A stretch of DNA of 64,000 nucleotides from Kordia jejudonensis (lineage in GTDB: Bacteria > Bacteroidota > Bacteroidia > Flavobacteriales > Flavobacteriaceae): positions 62,001 through 126,000 of the forward strand of contig NZ_LBMG01000006.1 of assembly GCF_001005315.1 (NCBI RefSeq), given 5' to 3'. The translations under genes were made by a program, and so were the position numbers. The notes under the pieces were generated by a model. The model searched no databases. It was not told where the DNA came from and saw nothing but the letters and a program-made list of their open reading frames with translations. This document shows, one piece after another, positions 1-8,842 of the stretch. The first letter of the stretch is position 1. Each line of letters starts with the position of its first letter.

Positions 1-234
1 TGAAGCTGCTAAGTTTCCAGATATTGTAAAAACAGGATCATTTGGACCATCGCCATCTAAATCACGAGAAACTAGAGTAATTGTATTTCCTCCATTAGTT
101 AGTGAAACCGTAACTGTAGTAATTACTTCTTCTTCATTTACTGGTGCAGGTGCATCATCGTCACTAGAACATGCTGTAAAAAGTAAGCTTGTAATGGCTA
201 AAATTGTTAAAATTGAGAATTTGAATGTTTTCAT
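1..234 (-). CDS. Surface lipoprotein, 3' part outside window
   Basis: Only the first 78 codons are in the window; the gene continues past base 1. The N-terminus is a lipoprotein signal peptide with the lipobox F-T-A-C at Cys22. It is followed by SSDDD, an acidic stretch that in Bacteroidota acts as a surface-export signal for lipoproteins. Around residues 58-65 there is an acidic D-L-D-G-D-G turn that could bind a divalent cation. The gene begins 12 bases after the TonB receptor stop, so the two are very likely co-transcribed and the lipoprotein probably works beside the receptor. Its function is not known; the metal link rests on context. Confidence 0.75.
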   Translation of the reverse strand, partial: MKTFKFSILTILAITSLLFTACSSDDDAPAPVNEEEVITTVTVSLTNGGNTITLVSRDLDGDGPNDPVFTISGNLAAS

Positions 235-246
235 CTTTGAATTTTT

Positions 247-2649
247 TTAATATGTTATTTTTAAATTAATTGAAAAGTTTCTACCCAAATCATCTGCATA
301 ATAACGCAAACGGTTTAAGTAATTTCGATAGTTGGTATCGAAAAGGTTTGTAACAGCTACACCAACATGTAACATAGAATTTTTTCCTAAGTTAAAATCT
401 GCATTTGTACGCAAGTGTAGTAAATGGTACGCGTCTGGTGGCGTACTAACATCTACCAACTCTAGTGTGTTTGTTTCTGGAATAAAAGCTTCAAAATTGT
501 TGTCAGGGAATTCATTTTGTCTAAATGTATATTCGCTCTGTAACTCAATACGAAGATTTTTTAATTCCGAATTTTGATACACCAAGCTATTTGTTGTATT
601 TACCGGTGGCATATCAATTAATGGTAAATCGAGTGTTTCATCATATCCTTTTACCAATGAAAATTGATGTGAAAAATTCAAATTTTTCGTGAAGGTTACC
701 GACGCGTCAATGTCAAGTCCCATAAGAGTTGCATTGGTTTGTCTGTATTCCCATACTTGGAAATTTCCACGAATAGTTTGTTGAATTTCTGTTGGTTCAA
801 TAATCATAAAATCATTAATAAAACTGATATATGGATTCACTGAAAAACCAAAGGTTGTTCCTTGTTTCTGTAAGGTAATCGACACTTTGTGTGCAATTTC
901 TGAGTTAAAACTCAAGTCTCCTAATTCGATACGAGAAGCTGAATGATGCAATCCTTCACTAAATAATTCTGATGGATTCGGAGCCCGAGATGCCACAGAA
1001 TAATTCGTAAATAGCGTATAGTTGTCATTAAATGTATAGCGTGTACCTAACGTTGCAGATACGTTTGAATAGTCCAATTTCGGATTCGTCAATAATTGAT
1101 TACCAAACTCTTCCACTACGATCTCAGGAAATAATACATCGTAGTTTCTATCTTCCCAGAAAGAACTTCTATAAAACTTTTGGGCGTCTATATAAAAATA
1201 ATCAAATCGACCTCCAACTTCGACCAAAAAGTTGTCCGTTATTGAAAAATCGGCAACACCGTAAATTCCTAAATTAAACCGTTCATAATCCGGAATTAAT
1301 CTTCGTACACCTGTATTTGGATTGGCAACATTTTTTTGATATTGCCCCATAATTCCAGTATTCAGGTTAAAAAGTTCGGTATTGTCTGTATCTAAGTCCA
1401 AACGAATTGTTTGTGAGTTTAATGCTAAATCTAATGATGCTCTATCGTCATCATCACTACTTCTACGAACATCGAATTCGAGACGTTCGTTTCGTTGAAA
1501 ATCATATTGAAGTGTTACTTTACCAATATTCTTAAAGTTTTTAAAGCCACGTATTTTAAATAAATGGTGTGTGACATCCTGTTTTGGAGCGTCAATGTCA
1601 TACGTAAAATCTCTAATGATTAATGGAGTACCACTGTTAATAGCGCGCACTTGATCGCTTGCACCACCAATGTGTGATGCACGCAAAATGCCGATTTCAT
1701 TTTTAAAGTAAGAATAATAAGCTTCTAGTCCGTGATCATAATGATTGATTCCAATTCTGGCAGAAATACTACGTTCAAAGATTCCTGTATTGCTTAATAC
1801 ATAATCTGGCGCTTCATAATCGCCAAAACGTTTCATACTTCCTTGAATAGAACCATACCAACCATTTGCATAGCTTTTGGTAAGGGTAGAAGTCAAATTT
1901 CCACCACGACCATTGGTCGCAGCAGTTACATGCGTTTTTCCATAAATAGTATCTTTTACAGGAATTTTGGCAGCTTCTGTAACGATGATTCCACCAACTG
2001 CATCTCCACTGTATTTTAAGGCGCCAGCACCTTTGATCAGTGTTATGTTTCCGATAGTGTTGACATCGATGCTTGGAGCGTGTTCAGCTCCCCATTCCTG
2101 ATCTTCCATTCGGACACCATTATTCATTACAACCACACGACTACTGTGTACACCATTTATTATTGGCTTTACAACAGCATTTCCTGTGTTTAATGAAGAA
2201 ACACCACTCATCGTATTTAGAATGTCTCCTAAAGAGCTACTACTAAAGCGATCTAACTGTTTTTCCGTTATTTTTTGTTCAAAAATCGTCTTGGTTTTAT
2301 TGCCATAGATTTCTGCACTTAACGTGATAGCATTCAGTTCTTCTAAATGATGTTCGAGTTTAAAATTTCGTTTTACATTATCTGAAATTCGAACTTTGAA
2401 CGCTTGTGTTTCACAGTTTGGATGTGATATTTGAATCGTAAATGTTCCTTTGCAAAGGTTTGAAAATGAGTAGTTTCCTTCTAAATCAGACGTCGCTACT
2501 TTTTCAAATCCAGCAATGATTAATGTTGCACCTGGAAGTACAGAATTATCATGTAAATCAATTATTTTACCAGATAGTGTATAGTTGCATTCATTGTTTT
2601 GAGCAATCATACCACTACATAGCAGAAACATAAATATATATGTACGCAT
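247..2649 (-). CDS. TonB-dependent receptor, ZnuD-like (probable metal uptake)
   Basis: This 800-residue outer-membrane receptor has a short signal peptide (about 1-17), a carboxypeptidase-regulatory-like beta domain (about 21-110), a plug domain (about 120-235, containing INGVHSSRVVVMNNGVRMED) and a beta barrel ending in an aromatic-rich strand (SINLKITY). The barrel segment R-A-P-N-P-S-E-L-F-S-E-G-L-H-H-S-A is of the type seen in ZnuD/zinc receptors rather than SusC. There is no SusD gene next to it. The neighbours are a His/Cys-rich small protein upstream and a surface lipoprotein downstream, which fits metal uptake. Substrate zinc is an inference; iron complexes or another metal are possible. 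Confidence 0.85.
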   Translation of the reverse strand: MRTYIFMFLLCSGMIAQNNECNYTLSGKIIDLHDNSVLPGATLIIAGFEKVATSDLEGNYSFSNLCKGTFTIQISHPNCETQAFKVRISDNVKRNFKLEHHLEELNAITLSAEIYGNKTKTIFEQKITEKQLDRFSSSSLGDILNTMSGVSSLNTGNAVVKPIINGVHSSRVVVMNNGVRMEDQEWGAEHAPSIDVNTIGNITLIKGAGALKYSGDAVGGIIVTEAAKIPVKDTIYGKTHVTAATNGRGGNLTSTLTKSYANGWYGSIQGSMKRFGDYEAPDYVLSNTGIFERSISARIGINHYDHGLEAYYSYFKNEIGILRASHIGGASDQVRAINSGTPLIIRDFTYDIDAPKQDVTHHLFKIRGFKNFKNIGKVTLQYDFQRNERLEFDVRRSSDDDDRASLDLALNSQTIRLDLDTDNTELFNLNTGIMGQYQKNVANPNTGVRRLIPDYERFNLGIYGVADFSITDNFLVEVGGRFDYFYIDAQKFYRSSFWEDRNYDVLFPEIVVEEFGNQLLTNPKLDYSNVSATLGTRYTFNDNYTLFTNYSVASRAPNPSELFSEGLHHSASRIELGDLSFNSEIAHKVSITLQKQGTTFGFSVNPYISFINDFMIIEPTEIQQTIRGNFQVWEYRQTNATLMGLDIDASVTFTKNLNFSHQFSLVKGYDETLDLPLIDMPPVNTTNSLVYQNSELKNLRIELQSEYTFRQNEFPDNNFEAFIPETNTLELVDVSTPPDAYHLLHLRTNADFNLGKNSMLHVGVAVTNLFDTNYRNYLNRLRYYADDLGRNFSINLKITY

Positions 2650-2689
2650 GTATATTCTTAAAATTAAAAATAAAAAAATCTTACTTTAA

Positions 2690-3022
2690 TTAAGAAAATA
2701 TCGGTGGTGCACGTAATTTTTTGCTCGTAAGCGGTGAGTGATAACACAAAGGTGTAACAACACCTAAAGTAGTTTTCGAAATAATTGGAGGTACGTCTAA
2801 TGCAGGGTAACTTGTGAATTCATAAGTAAAACTTGAAAAATGAAAACTACACAAGTCACAGTGTAAATTGACTTCATGAATGTGTGCTGCCTGTTCATGA
2901 CATAACGTATACTCGTGTTCCTCTTCAAGTTGATGAGAAAACTGTATACAAGAAGGAAGCGCCAATGTTATGAGCAACAGTGCGGCTAAACTTATTTCTT
3001 TAATCTTGGTTACAGTATTCAT
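2690..3022 (-). CDS. Small His/Cys-rich exported protein
   Basis: This 110-residue protein has an N-terminal hydrophobic segment (about 10-25) that ends in L-P-S-C25, which could be a lipobox. Residues 30-60 are crowded with His and Cys (for example CHEQAAHIHE and HCDLCSFHF), a plausible metal-binding stretch. The C-terminus is basic and ends near RAPP. It is the first gene of the three-gene unit with the ZnuD-like receptor, 40 bases upstream of it. I do not recognise a named family. A metal-sensing or metal-buffering role in the envelope is inferred from composition and context only. A palindrome and a promoter lie directly upstream. Confidence 0.7.
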   Translation of the reverse strand: MNTVTKIKEISLAALLLITLALPSCIQFSHQLEEEHEYTLCHEQAAHIHEVNLHCDLCSFHFSSFTYEFTSYPALDVPPIISKTTLGVVTPLCYHSPLTSKKLRAPPIFS

Positions 3023-3036
3023 GATTTGGTCAATGC

Positions 3037-3060
3037 ATAAGTAGATGTTATGTTACTTAT
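3037..3060 (-). promoter_or_regulatory. Inverted repeat, candidate metal-regulator operator
   Basis: ATAAGTA (3037-3043) and TACTTAT (3054-3060) are perfect inverted arms with a 10-base spacer. The repeat lies between the -7 box at 3069-3076 and the start codon at 3022, a usual place for a repressor to block transcription. Binding by a Fur/Zur-family protein is a guess. Confidence 0.4.
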
Positions 3061-3068
3061 GTTGCAAA

Positions 3069-3076
3069 CAAATTTA
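3069..3076 (-). promoter_or_regulatory. Bacteroidota -7 promoter element
   Basis: The minus strand reads TAAATTTG, an exact match to the Bacteroidota TAnnTTTG -7 element, about 47 bases upstream of the His/Cys-rich gene. No clear -33 TTTG is visible. Confidence 0.5.
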
Positions 3077-3156
3077 GTAAATGCTTATTTGTAAAAAAAA
3101 TAACTTTCACATTATTTAACATACTATTTTAAAAGAAGTGAATCTGTAGCGGATTT

Positions 3157-3684
3157 TTATTTGATAATGCGCATGCGTCTGAGCATTTTCTTTTCAAATT
3201 CCCAGAAAAATTTAAACTGTCCTAAGAGTGTGCCAAAGATGAGCAATAGCACTTGATAGAGTGGAAGGATAATGATGATTCTAACAATCCAATATATGAA
3301 TCCTCCTATAAAACCATCTGAAAATAGCGCTCTTGTAAAACCAATTGCTTCTAAAATAGGTTTTGCAATTCGTAACGAACTTGATCCTGTTAAGGCAAAT
3401 ACAATAAAAATTGCAATCATTTCCCAGCGGTATCTGGTAACCCATTTGTTTTCAAGCTTTTTAAAACACCAAAGAAAAAAGCGCAACATGAGGTAATAAA
3501 AAATAACAATCAATAGTACAACCAAGACATAATAGAGCCATTCGTACTCTTGTCTGTCAATAAAACTGCGGATAATTTTTTTTGAAAAAAGGTATGCTGT
3601 GTATAATAATCCTAGAATTCCTAAAATGGGAAAGGTTAGTTGCCAGTTGTTTTGAATATCCCATCTTTGTTTGAATGCTTTCAT
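3157..3684 (-). CDS. Conserved membrane protein, DUF6787-like
   Basis: This 175-residue integral membrane protein has about four hydrophobic segments (roughly 17-35, 48-72, 87-107 and 125-155) with basic ends. The stretch from E-M-I-A-I-F-I-V-F to S-S-S-L-R-I-A-K-P resembles a Flavobacteriia family often mislabelled diacylglyceryl transferase (DUF6787). None of the catalytic features of the real Lgt enzyme are present. It stands 40 bases upstream of the next minus-strand gene and may share its transcript. Function is unknown. Confidence 0.65.
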   Translation of the reverse strand: MKAFKQRWDIQNNWQLTFPILGILGLLYTAYLFSKKIIRSFIDRQEYEWLYYVLVVLLIVIFYYLMLRFFLWCFKKLENKWVTRYRWEMIAIFIVFALTGSSSLRIAKPILEAIGFTRALFSDGFIGGFIYWIVRIIIILPLYQVLLLIFGTLLGQFKFFWEFEKKMLRRMRIIK

Positions 3685-3723
3685 GTGTACATTTTACTTT
3701 CGCAAATATACACAACTTCTACA

Positions 3724-4155
3724 TTATAAACGAGCAGGAAATACGCCTAACTTTTGTTTGTATTGTCGTTGAAAATAGATGAAATAATAATACAATAAAT
3801 AATTTACTTCATAGCCATAATCAACACTTGGGCGGAAATCAATTTGCTGTTGATACAAATTTGCATCATAGCGACTTGGATCAATGACACGTAAGTTCCA
3901 CTCGGTTACAAACAAAATATTACGCGTGCGCAAAAATTGTTTTGAATAATATTGTCGCGGTTGTGCATTACCAACTAGCCAAGCATTAAATCCAGGTTCG
4001 AAGATGATGATCTCATAACCATCGTCATCTGCGATACGAATACTGTCAGAAGCCTGCGTAACGTCGTCTGTTTTTTTCGTGATTGCTTTTTCTGGTGTAG
4101 CGCAAGAAAAGACGACAAGTCCTGCACAAGCAATTAATAATAATACTTTCTTCAT
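3724..4155 (-). CDS. Small lipoprotein, DUF6146-like
   Basis: This 143-residue protein begins with a lipoprotein signal peptide ending V-V-F-S-C18. After a short polar linker comes a compact domain containing IIFEPGFNAWLV, followed by a Tyr-rich segment (EVNYLLYYYFIYFQRQYK). This pattern matches the DUF6146 family of Bacteroidota as I recall it. The protein should be anchored in the envelope. No catalytic motif is visible and the function is unknown. Confidence 0.7.
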   Translation of the reverse strand: MKKVLLLIACAGLVVFSCATPEKAITKKTDDVTQASDSIRIADDDGYEIIIFEPGFNAWLVGNAQPRQYYSKQFLRTRNILFVTEWNLRVIDPSRYDANLYQQQIDFRPSVDYGYEVNYLLYYYFIYFQRQYKQKLGVFPARL

Positions 4156-4293
4156 AAAAAATTCAGTTTGTATAAAGGTACGATTTTTTTAAGAGCGACT
4201 TTATACAAACAAGCGAACAACACTTATGAATACGCAAGGCACACGTTTGAATGATTGTGATTTTTGAGAGCAGTAAGAAGATGCACTAAAACT

Positions 4294-7221
4294 TTATGAA
4301 GACCGCGTTTTTTTAAACCATAATAAACCAACGAATAGGAGCAAGCATCCAAAAGCAATTAAGTAGTAAATTGTATACTTATTTTGTGATTTGAAAGTAA
4401 TGCTATCATTGTTCCCAATATGTGTCCAAGCTGCCCAATAAAAAGGTAGGCGAGAAGCGGGACTGCTGATTTCATCATTTTCTAAATATTCCAATTGTGC
4501 TTGTTGTAAGGCAACACTTTTTGAGAATCCTTGTTGTAGATTTTTATAATATAAAGTCATAATATGAGCCGAAGAAGCATCAGGAATACTCCATAAAGTC
4601 GCTGTAACACTTGGAATGTTTGAAAAATTAAAGGCACGCGCCAAACTCTGCAAACCTTCTCCTTTTTGGTATTTTCCAAAACCAGTATTGCATGCGCTAA
4701 GCGTAATCATATCTGCATTGAAGTTATGATTGTATATTTCGTCTAAACGTAATAAATGACTATTTGTATTGTTTGTTTTGGTGAAAATTAACGCAGATAC
4801 ATTTGGATTTTTAGTATTCAGCAAGGCATGTGTTGCCAAATGAATGCTTTTAGAATTGGTCGCATGTGTGATAAAATTCTTTTTTGTTGCGGCAGTATTT
4901 ATCCAAGCTGTTCCTTGCATGAGCGCAGCGAGTTGTGTAGCTTCCTCATCAGCGAATGCAAGTTTTGAAAATATACCATTTCGCAGACTTTCCGTTTGGG
5001 TACTATTTTGAAGACTATCTTGTAGATAGGTTTGTAAATGCTGAATGGTTTCTTGATCCAATTCTAAACCAAAAGCAGTAAAGTTATTTGTTTGTATTTT
5101 AGTTTTGGGTTCTTGCAAGAGCATTTTACAAAAATAATGATAGCTGACAGCGTATTTTTTAAGAATGGAATGTTCGATGTTTGTCCACGAATCAGTTTGT
5201 TGTGTGATTAACGTCTGAAATGGAATTGCATGCAAAATACCATCAGGAATAATAATCAGTTGCTGAATATTCGTATTATTTTGATGATGTTGTATGGGTT
5301 TTTCCAAAATGGTTTTATAAATGTCAAAAGCTGTGGCAAGGAATTGCTTTTCAGCAACATTGTACTGTGATTGGATAAACGAAATATCGCTTAACGCTTC
5401 TCTGTATTGTGCAATTGATTCTTGAAACTGTTCAGGCAATTGAATTTCATCCACAAAAAAGTATTGTTTTGAAATTGAAAAGATATACAAGGTTTCAGCG
5501 CCTAAAAAGTACTTAATACATATGGTGTTGGCATCAATCTGATGTTGAATATCCGCAACGGAAACACCTTCTAAATCGTTTCTAATTTTGTCGAACTTTG
5601 GATAGTTTTTGGAGATTATAGCTTTTAGATATTCGAAATCTTCTTTTGCTTTCATCCACAATTCACGTGTGGAATCGATTTCAATTGAATCTTCTATTTT
5701 TCTGCTAAGAACCGCAATGTTTTTTAGGCTTTCTTGCCATAACGCAATAGTATCTTTTGGAATGTTTGCTACTTTTAATGCTTCTTGTTCATTTAATAAT
5801 TCACGCAGTACAAAAGCATTGGCGCGTTGTGAAATTTTGAAAGCTTCTTGTTGATAGTTCGTTTCTTGTGTATGTGCATACAAAGCTAAATTTACTTTGA
5901 TCAATTTTTCGTAAAATTCATTGCTATACGCGCCTAAATTTAGCTTAGTAGCAGCTTCTGTAAAATTCAATCGTTTTGTTTCGCTTGCATCTACTGCAAA
6001 TTCATAATTTTCTACCGCTTTTGTGAGCCAGTTTCTATTGTTCGTTGTTTCGTATTTGGCAATGTAACAATCTCCTTTATTTCTAAAAATATCGAGTAAC
6101 CAAATTTCTAGTGTCCACCAATCTTTTGGAGGATTTTTGCTAGGATCAACCTCTTTAAAACTCTGAATAAAAGTTTGCAGTGCTTTTTGATAGTTTTCTA
6201 AAGCTTTGTCATACTGTTTTGTAATTTTATAGGTATCTCCAATAAGAATATACAACTGCCCAATGTCTCTGGAATTCTTCAGCGATGCTACCAATGGGAT
6301 ACTTTTCAGAAATTCCGCTAATGCTTTTTCGGGTTGTTGTAACTTTATATAAATGTTGCCAAGTGAAATAGTAGCTTCGTTAAAGTTTCGACGACATAAA
6401 TATTGATTTTTAGAAGCATCATTTTTGCAATTTTCTGTCAAGCGAATTGCTTTTTTTACAACAACTAGCGCTTCGTTATACTGTTCCGATACGTATAAAA
6501 TATTGGCTTCAATAAGTTCAAATGTACCATCTTTATCGTCTTTGATAGCTTGTGCTTTTTTAAATGTTTGTAACGCTTTTTCATAATTACCATCATAAAA
6601 ATAAGCATCGCCAAGCGCTTTTGTATTCTTCCAAATTGCGAGTGTGTTTTTAGCCGATTTCGCATAGGTAATGGCAATTTTAGAATAGTGCTGCGCTTTT
6701 TCATATTTACCTTGTTGTGTGTAAATCAAGCTTATATTTCCAAGAATCCGATCGAGTAGTTCTAAATTTTTGGTTGTTTTAAAACAAGCTACACTCTTTT
6801 CATAATATGTCAATGCATCAGCAATAGCACCTACAGCATCGTAGCAATATCCTAGCAGCGCAAACATTTTTCCCTGTGTCAAAACTTCTGTTTCTGGAAG
6901 CTGCAAAAGTCCTTTTTGAATCAGCTCAATGCTTGTTTCATGATCTTCTGCATAGAATCCATTAAGTAGAATGGCATAATAAGCTTTATACCATGCATCC
7001 CATTTTTGTATTTTCTGAAAAAGGGAAGCTGCTTCTAATGCCGTTTGGTTGGCAGCTTTATAATTTTTTACTTGTGAAAGACTTTCCGCTTTGCGTAGCA
7101 ATTCTTTGCCTAAAATAGTATCATTTGCTATGGTTTGTGATACCGTTATTTGAATAGAAAAAACAATCACACAAACGGCGATTGTTTTTTTTGTAAGAAA
7201 TAATAATTGTTTAATACTCAA
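4294..7221 (-). CDS. TPR-CHAT protease-like protein, membrane-tethered
   Basis: This 975-residue protein has an N-terminal signal segment (about 10-29), a long array of tetratricopeptide helices (about 30-460), a helical linker, and a C-terminal CHAT domain (about 640-940), a caspase-like cysteine peptidase fold. The expected dyad is visible: His798 in I-H-L-A-T-H-A and Cys844 in I-T-L-S-A-C-N-T-G. A single hydrophobic segment (about 950-969) and a KKTRSS tail close the protein. This topology places TPR and CHAT in the periplasm, anchored at the C-terminus. The start codon overlaps the stop of the upstream T9SS gene by four bases, so the two are translationally coupled. A sigma factor and a membrane TPR protein are encoded divergently nearby. 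Peptidase activity is inferred from the intact dyad; the substrate is unknown. Confidence 0.85.
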   Translation of the reverse strand: MSIKQLLFLTKKTIAVCVIVFSIQITVSQTIANDTILGKELLRKAESLSQVKNYKAANQTALEAASLFQKIQKWDAWYKAYYAILLNGFYAEDHETSIELIQKGLLQLPETEVLTQGKMFALLGYCYDAVGAIADALTYYEKSVACFKTTKNLELLDRILGNISLIYTQQGKYEKAQHYSKIAITYAKSAKNTLAIWKNTKALGDAYFYDGNYEKALQTFKKAQAIKDDKDGTFELIEANILYVSEQYNEALVVVKKAIRLTENCKNDASKNQYLCRRNFNEATISLGNIYIKLQQPEKALAEFLKSIPLVASLKNSRDIGQLYILIGDTYKITKQYDKALENYQKALQTFIQSFKEVDPSKNPPKDWWTLEIWLLDIFRNKGDCYIAKYETTNNRNWLTKAVENYEFAVDASETKRLNFTEAATKLNLGAYSNEFYEKLIKVNLALYAHTQETNYQQEAFKISQRANAFVLRELLNEQEALKVANIPKDTIALWQESLKNIAVLSRKIEDSIEIDSTRELWMKAKEDFEYLKAIISKNYPKFDKIRNDLEGVSVADIQHQIDANTICIKYFLGAETLYIFSISKQYFFVDEIQLPEQFQESIAQYREALSDISFIQSQYNVAEKQFLATAFDIYKTILEKPIQHHQNNTNIQQLIIIPDGILHAIPFQTLITQQTDSWTNIEHSILKKYAVSYHYFCKMLLQEPKTKIQTNNFTAFGLELDQETIQHLQTYLQDSLQNSTQTESLRNGIFSKLAFADEEATQLAALMQGTAWINTAATKKNFITHATNSKSIHLATHALLNTKNPNVSALIFTKTNNTNSHLLRLDEIYNHNFNADMITLSACNTGFGKYQKGEGLQSLARAFNFSNIPSVTATLWSIPDASSAHIMTLYYKNLQQGFSKSVALQQAQLEYLENDEISSPASRLPFYWAAWTHIGNNDSITFKSQNKYTIYYLIAFGCLLLFVGLLWFKKTRSS

Positions 7222-8723
7222 TTTTTAATAACTTTTCGTGTGTATTGTCCTTCATTATTTTTTAAAGTTATGAAATACAAACCGCTTGAAACATCTTTTA
7301 AGTCAATTATTTTTGTAAAAATTAAGGAGTTTTGTGTTGGAATTGTATAGGACTTGATCACTTTTCCAGAAAAATCGAGTAACGAAATGCTGAGTTCAGT
7401 AGTTTTTTGTGTGTTAAAATTCACTTTGATATTCAATTGATTTTTCACAGGATTTGGAAAGACTGAAAATTCCAAAGGTTTTATATTATTTACGGGTATT
7501 TCCATGTTACTTTTATTGGCATCTGCATTACAAAGATCATAATCTGTACAATCTTCATAAGCACAAACTTCAGAAATATCTGTTATAAATTCAGGCTGTG
7601 TATCAAATATAATACTTGCTTCATTTGAAATACAACCTTTTAGATTTTCTTTCGTACAGATTTTAAATGAAAAATATGTGAAAGCTTCATCATACGAATA
7701 TACTTTTGGACTAGTTTGATTGGTTCCAGGCAAATTAATGTTTAAAAACTCAAAATCTAAAACGTCATCTTCTTCAAACCAACTGGGTTGTACTTCATAA
7801 TCTACCAAACTAATTTTATTAGGATCCAAATCGCTAGGAAGATGATCTTTCACAAACACATCTTTTGCAAAATATTCTCCATCATTAAAAAAACCGATAG
7901 TGTAAATTAATTCTTGATGATCAGATAGTGATGATTTTACACATTGCTTATTTGCAATTTTGAAATTTGGATCATGCGGATATTTTCGCGAAAGAAAACT
8001 ATGTGGACTGTTTATTCCTCTACTTGCGCAATCTGTTTTTAATTGTACATCAAGATGTATTGTTTGTCCTACAGGCACAAGTGTTTCTGCTGGTACGTAT
8101 ACATATCTTACTTCATTAGGCAGTAAGTTGAAAAAATTCCACGTTATTTTATGTGTATGCGTACTTGAAGGCAACGGAATACTTTGATTGCTTACCCAAT
8201 TATTGTAAATTTTAGTGTTAGATTGATTTACAGAAATCTCATTGTTGTTGTAATGAAATTCAAGACAACCACCTGGATAGGTTGCAGCACTCGTATTTCT
8301 AAACGCGATGATATAAAAATTTTCATAATGTTGAGCAGTTGCCCAACTCGTCATTAAATCAACCTCACCAGTCATACTGATGGTTGGGTTTGTGAGGGTT
8401 CCAGTGTTTGTGCCAACAGGACTAATATTAGCTACTTTTTTGGGTGGTAAATTAGGATCGTACGCACGTACAAAATAGGATTCTGATATGTATCCAGATT
8501 GATTTGGCGGAAATATATGCGTTGGCATACTTTGCGAACTAAAAGTGCCGTCGCCAAACAAAGTAAACACAAAGGTGTTATCACCTGCATTATTGATATC
8601 GTACGCTACGAGACCACTAGCTTCTTGACTGATGTTAATTGTAGGACTGTACTGCGCATGAGTTGTAAAAATGAAACATATCCACAGTAAAAAGACGTAT
8701 GTAAGGTATTTAGTAGTTTTCAT
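7218..8723 (-). CDS. T9SS-exported protein with DUF7619-like domain
   Basis: This 501-residue secreted protein has a signal peptide (about 1-23), an N-terminal beta-rich region, and a repeat-like beta domain (about 260-385) of the DUF11/DUF7619 kind, recognisable from Y-T-I-G-F-F-N-D-G-E and F-V-K-D-H-L-P. The end is a type A T9SS sorting domain starting at F-S-V-F-P-N-P-V and finishing G-L-Y-F-I-T-L-K...K-V-I-K-N. It should be exported through the outer membrane and the C-terminal domain cleaved. Its last bases overlap the CHAT gene start (ATGA), so it is the direct operon partner of the CHAT protein and a candidate partner or substrate. Confidence 0.85.
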   Translation of the reverse strand: MKTTKYLTYVFLLWICFIFTTHAQYSPTINISQEASGLVAYDINNAGDNTFVFTLFGDGTFSSQSMPTHIFPPNQSGYISESYFVRAYDPNLPPKKVANISPVGTNTGTLTNPTISMTGEVDLMTSWATAQHYENFYIIAFRNTSAATYPGGCLEFHYNNNEISVNQSNTKIYNNWVSNQSIPLPSSTHTHKITWNFFNLLPNEVRYVYVPAETLVPVGQTIHLDVQLKTDCASRGINSPHSFLSRKYPHDPNFKIANKQCVKSSLSDHQELIYTIGFFNDGEYFAKDVFVKDHLPSDLDPNKISLVDYEVQPSWFEEDDVLDFEFLNINLPGTNQTSPKVYSYDEAFTYFSFKICTKENLKGCISNEASIIFDTQPEFITDISEVCAYEDCTDYDLCNADANKSNMEIPVNNIKPLEFSVFPNPVKNQLNIKVNFNTQKTTELSISLLDFSGKVIKSYTIPTQNSLIFTKIIDLKDVSSGLYFITLKNNEGQYTRKVIKN

Positions 8724-8791
8724 TGCTTTTATTGTTTTATAGTATAGAAATATAGGGGATATTGTACTTTAAATATAAGTAAAAACTTAAA

Positions 8792-8830
8792 ATAATATCA
8801 CACAGCACACGTGTTACCATGTGATATTAT
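8792..8830 (-). terminator. Hairpin terminator after the 8843-10495 gene
   Basis: ATAATATCACA (8792-8802) and TGTGATATTAT (8820-8830) form a perfect 11-bp stem. The minus strand continues into a T-rich tail. It ends the upstream T9SS gene transcript and separates it from the T9SS-CHAT pair. Confidence 0.65.
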
Positions 8831-8842
8831 ACTGGTTAGCAC

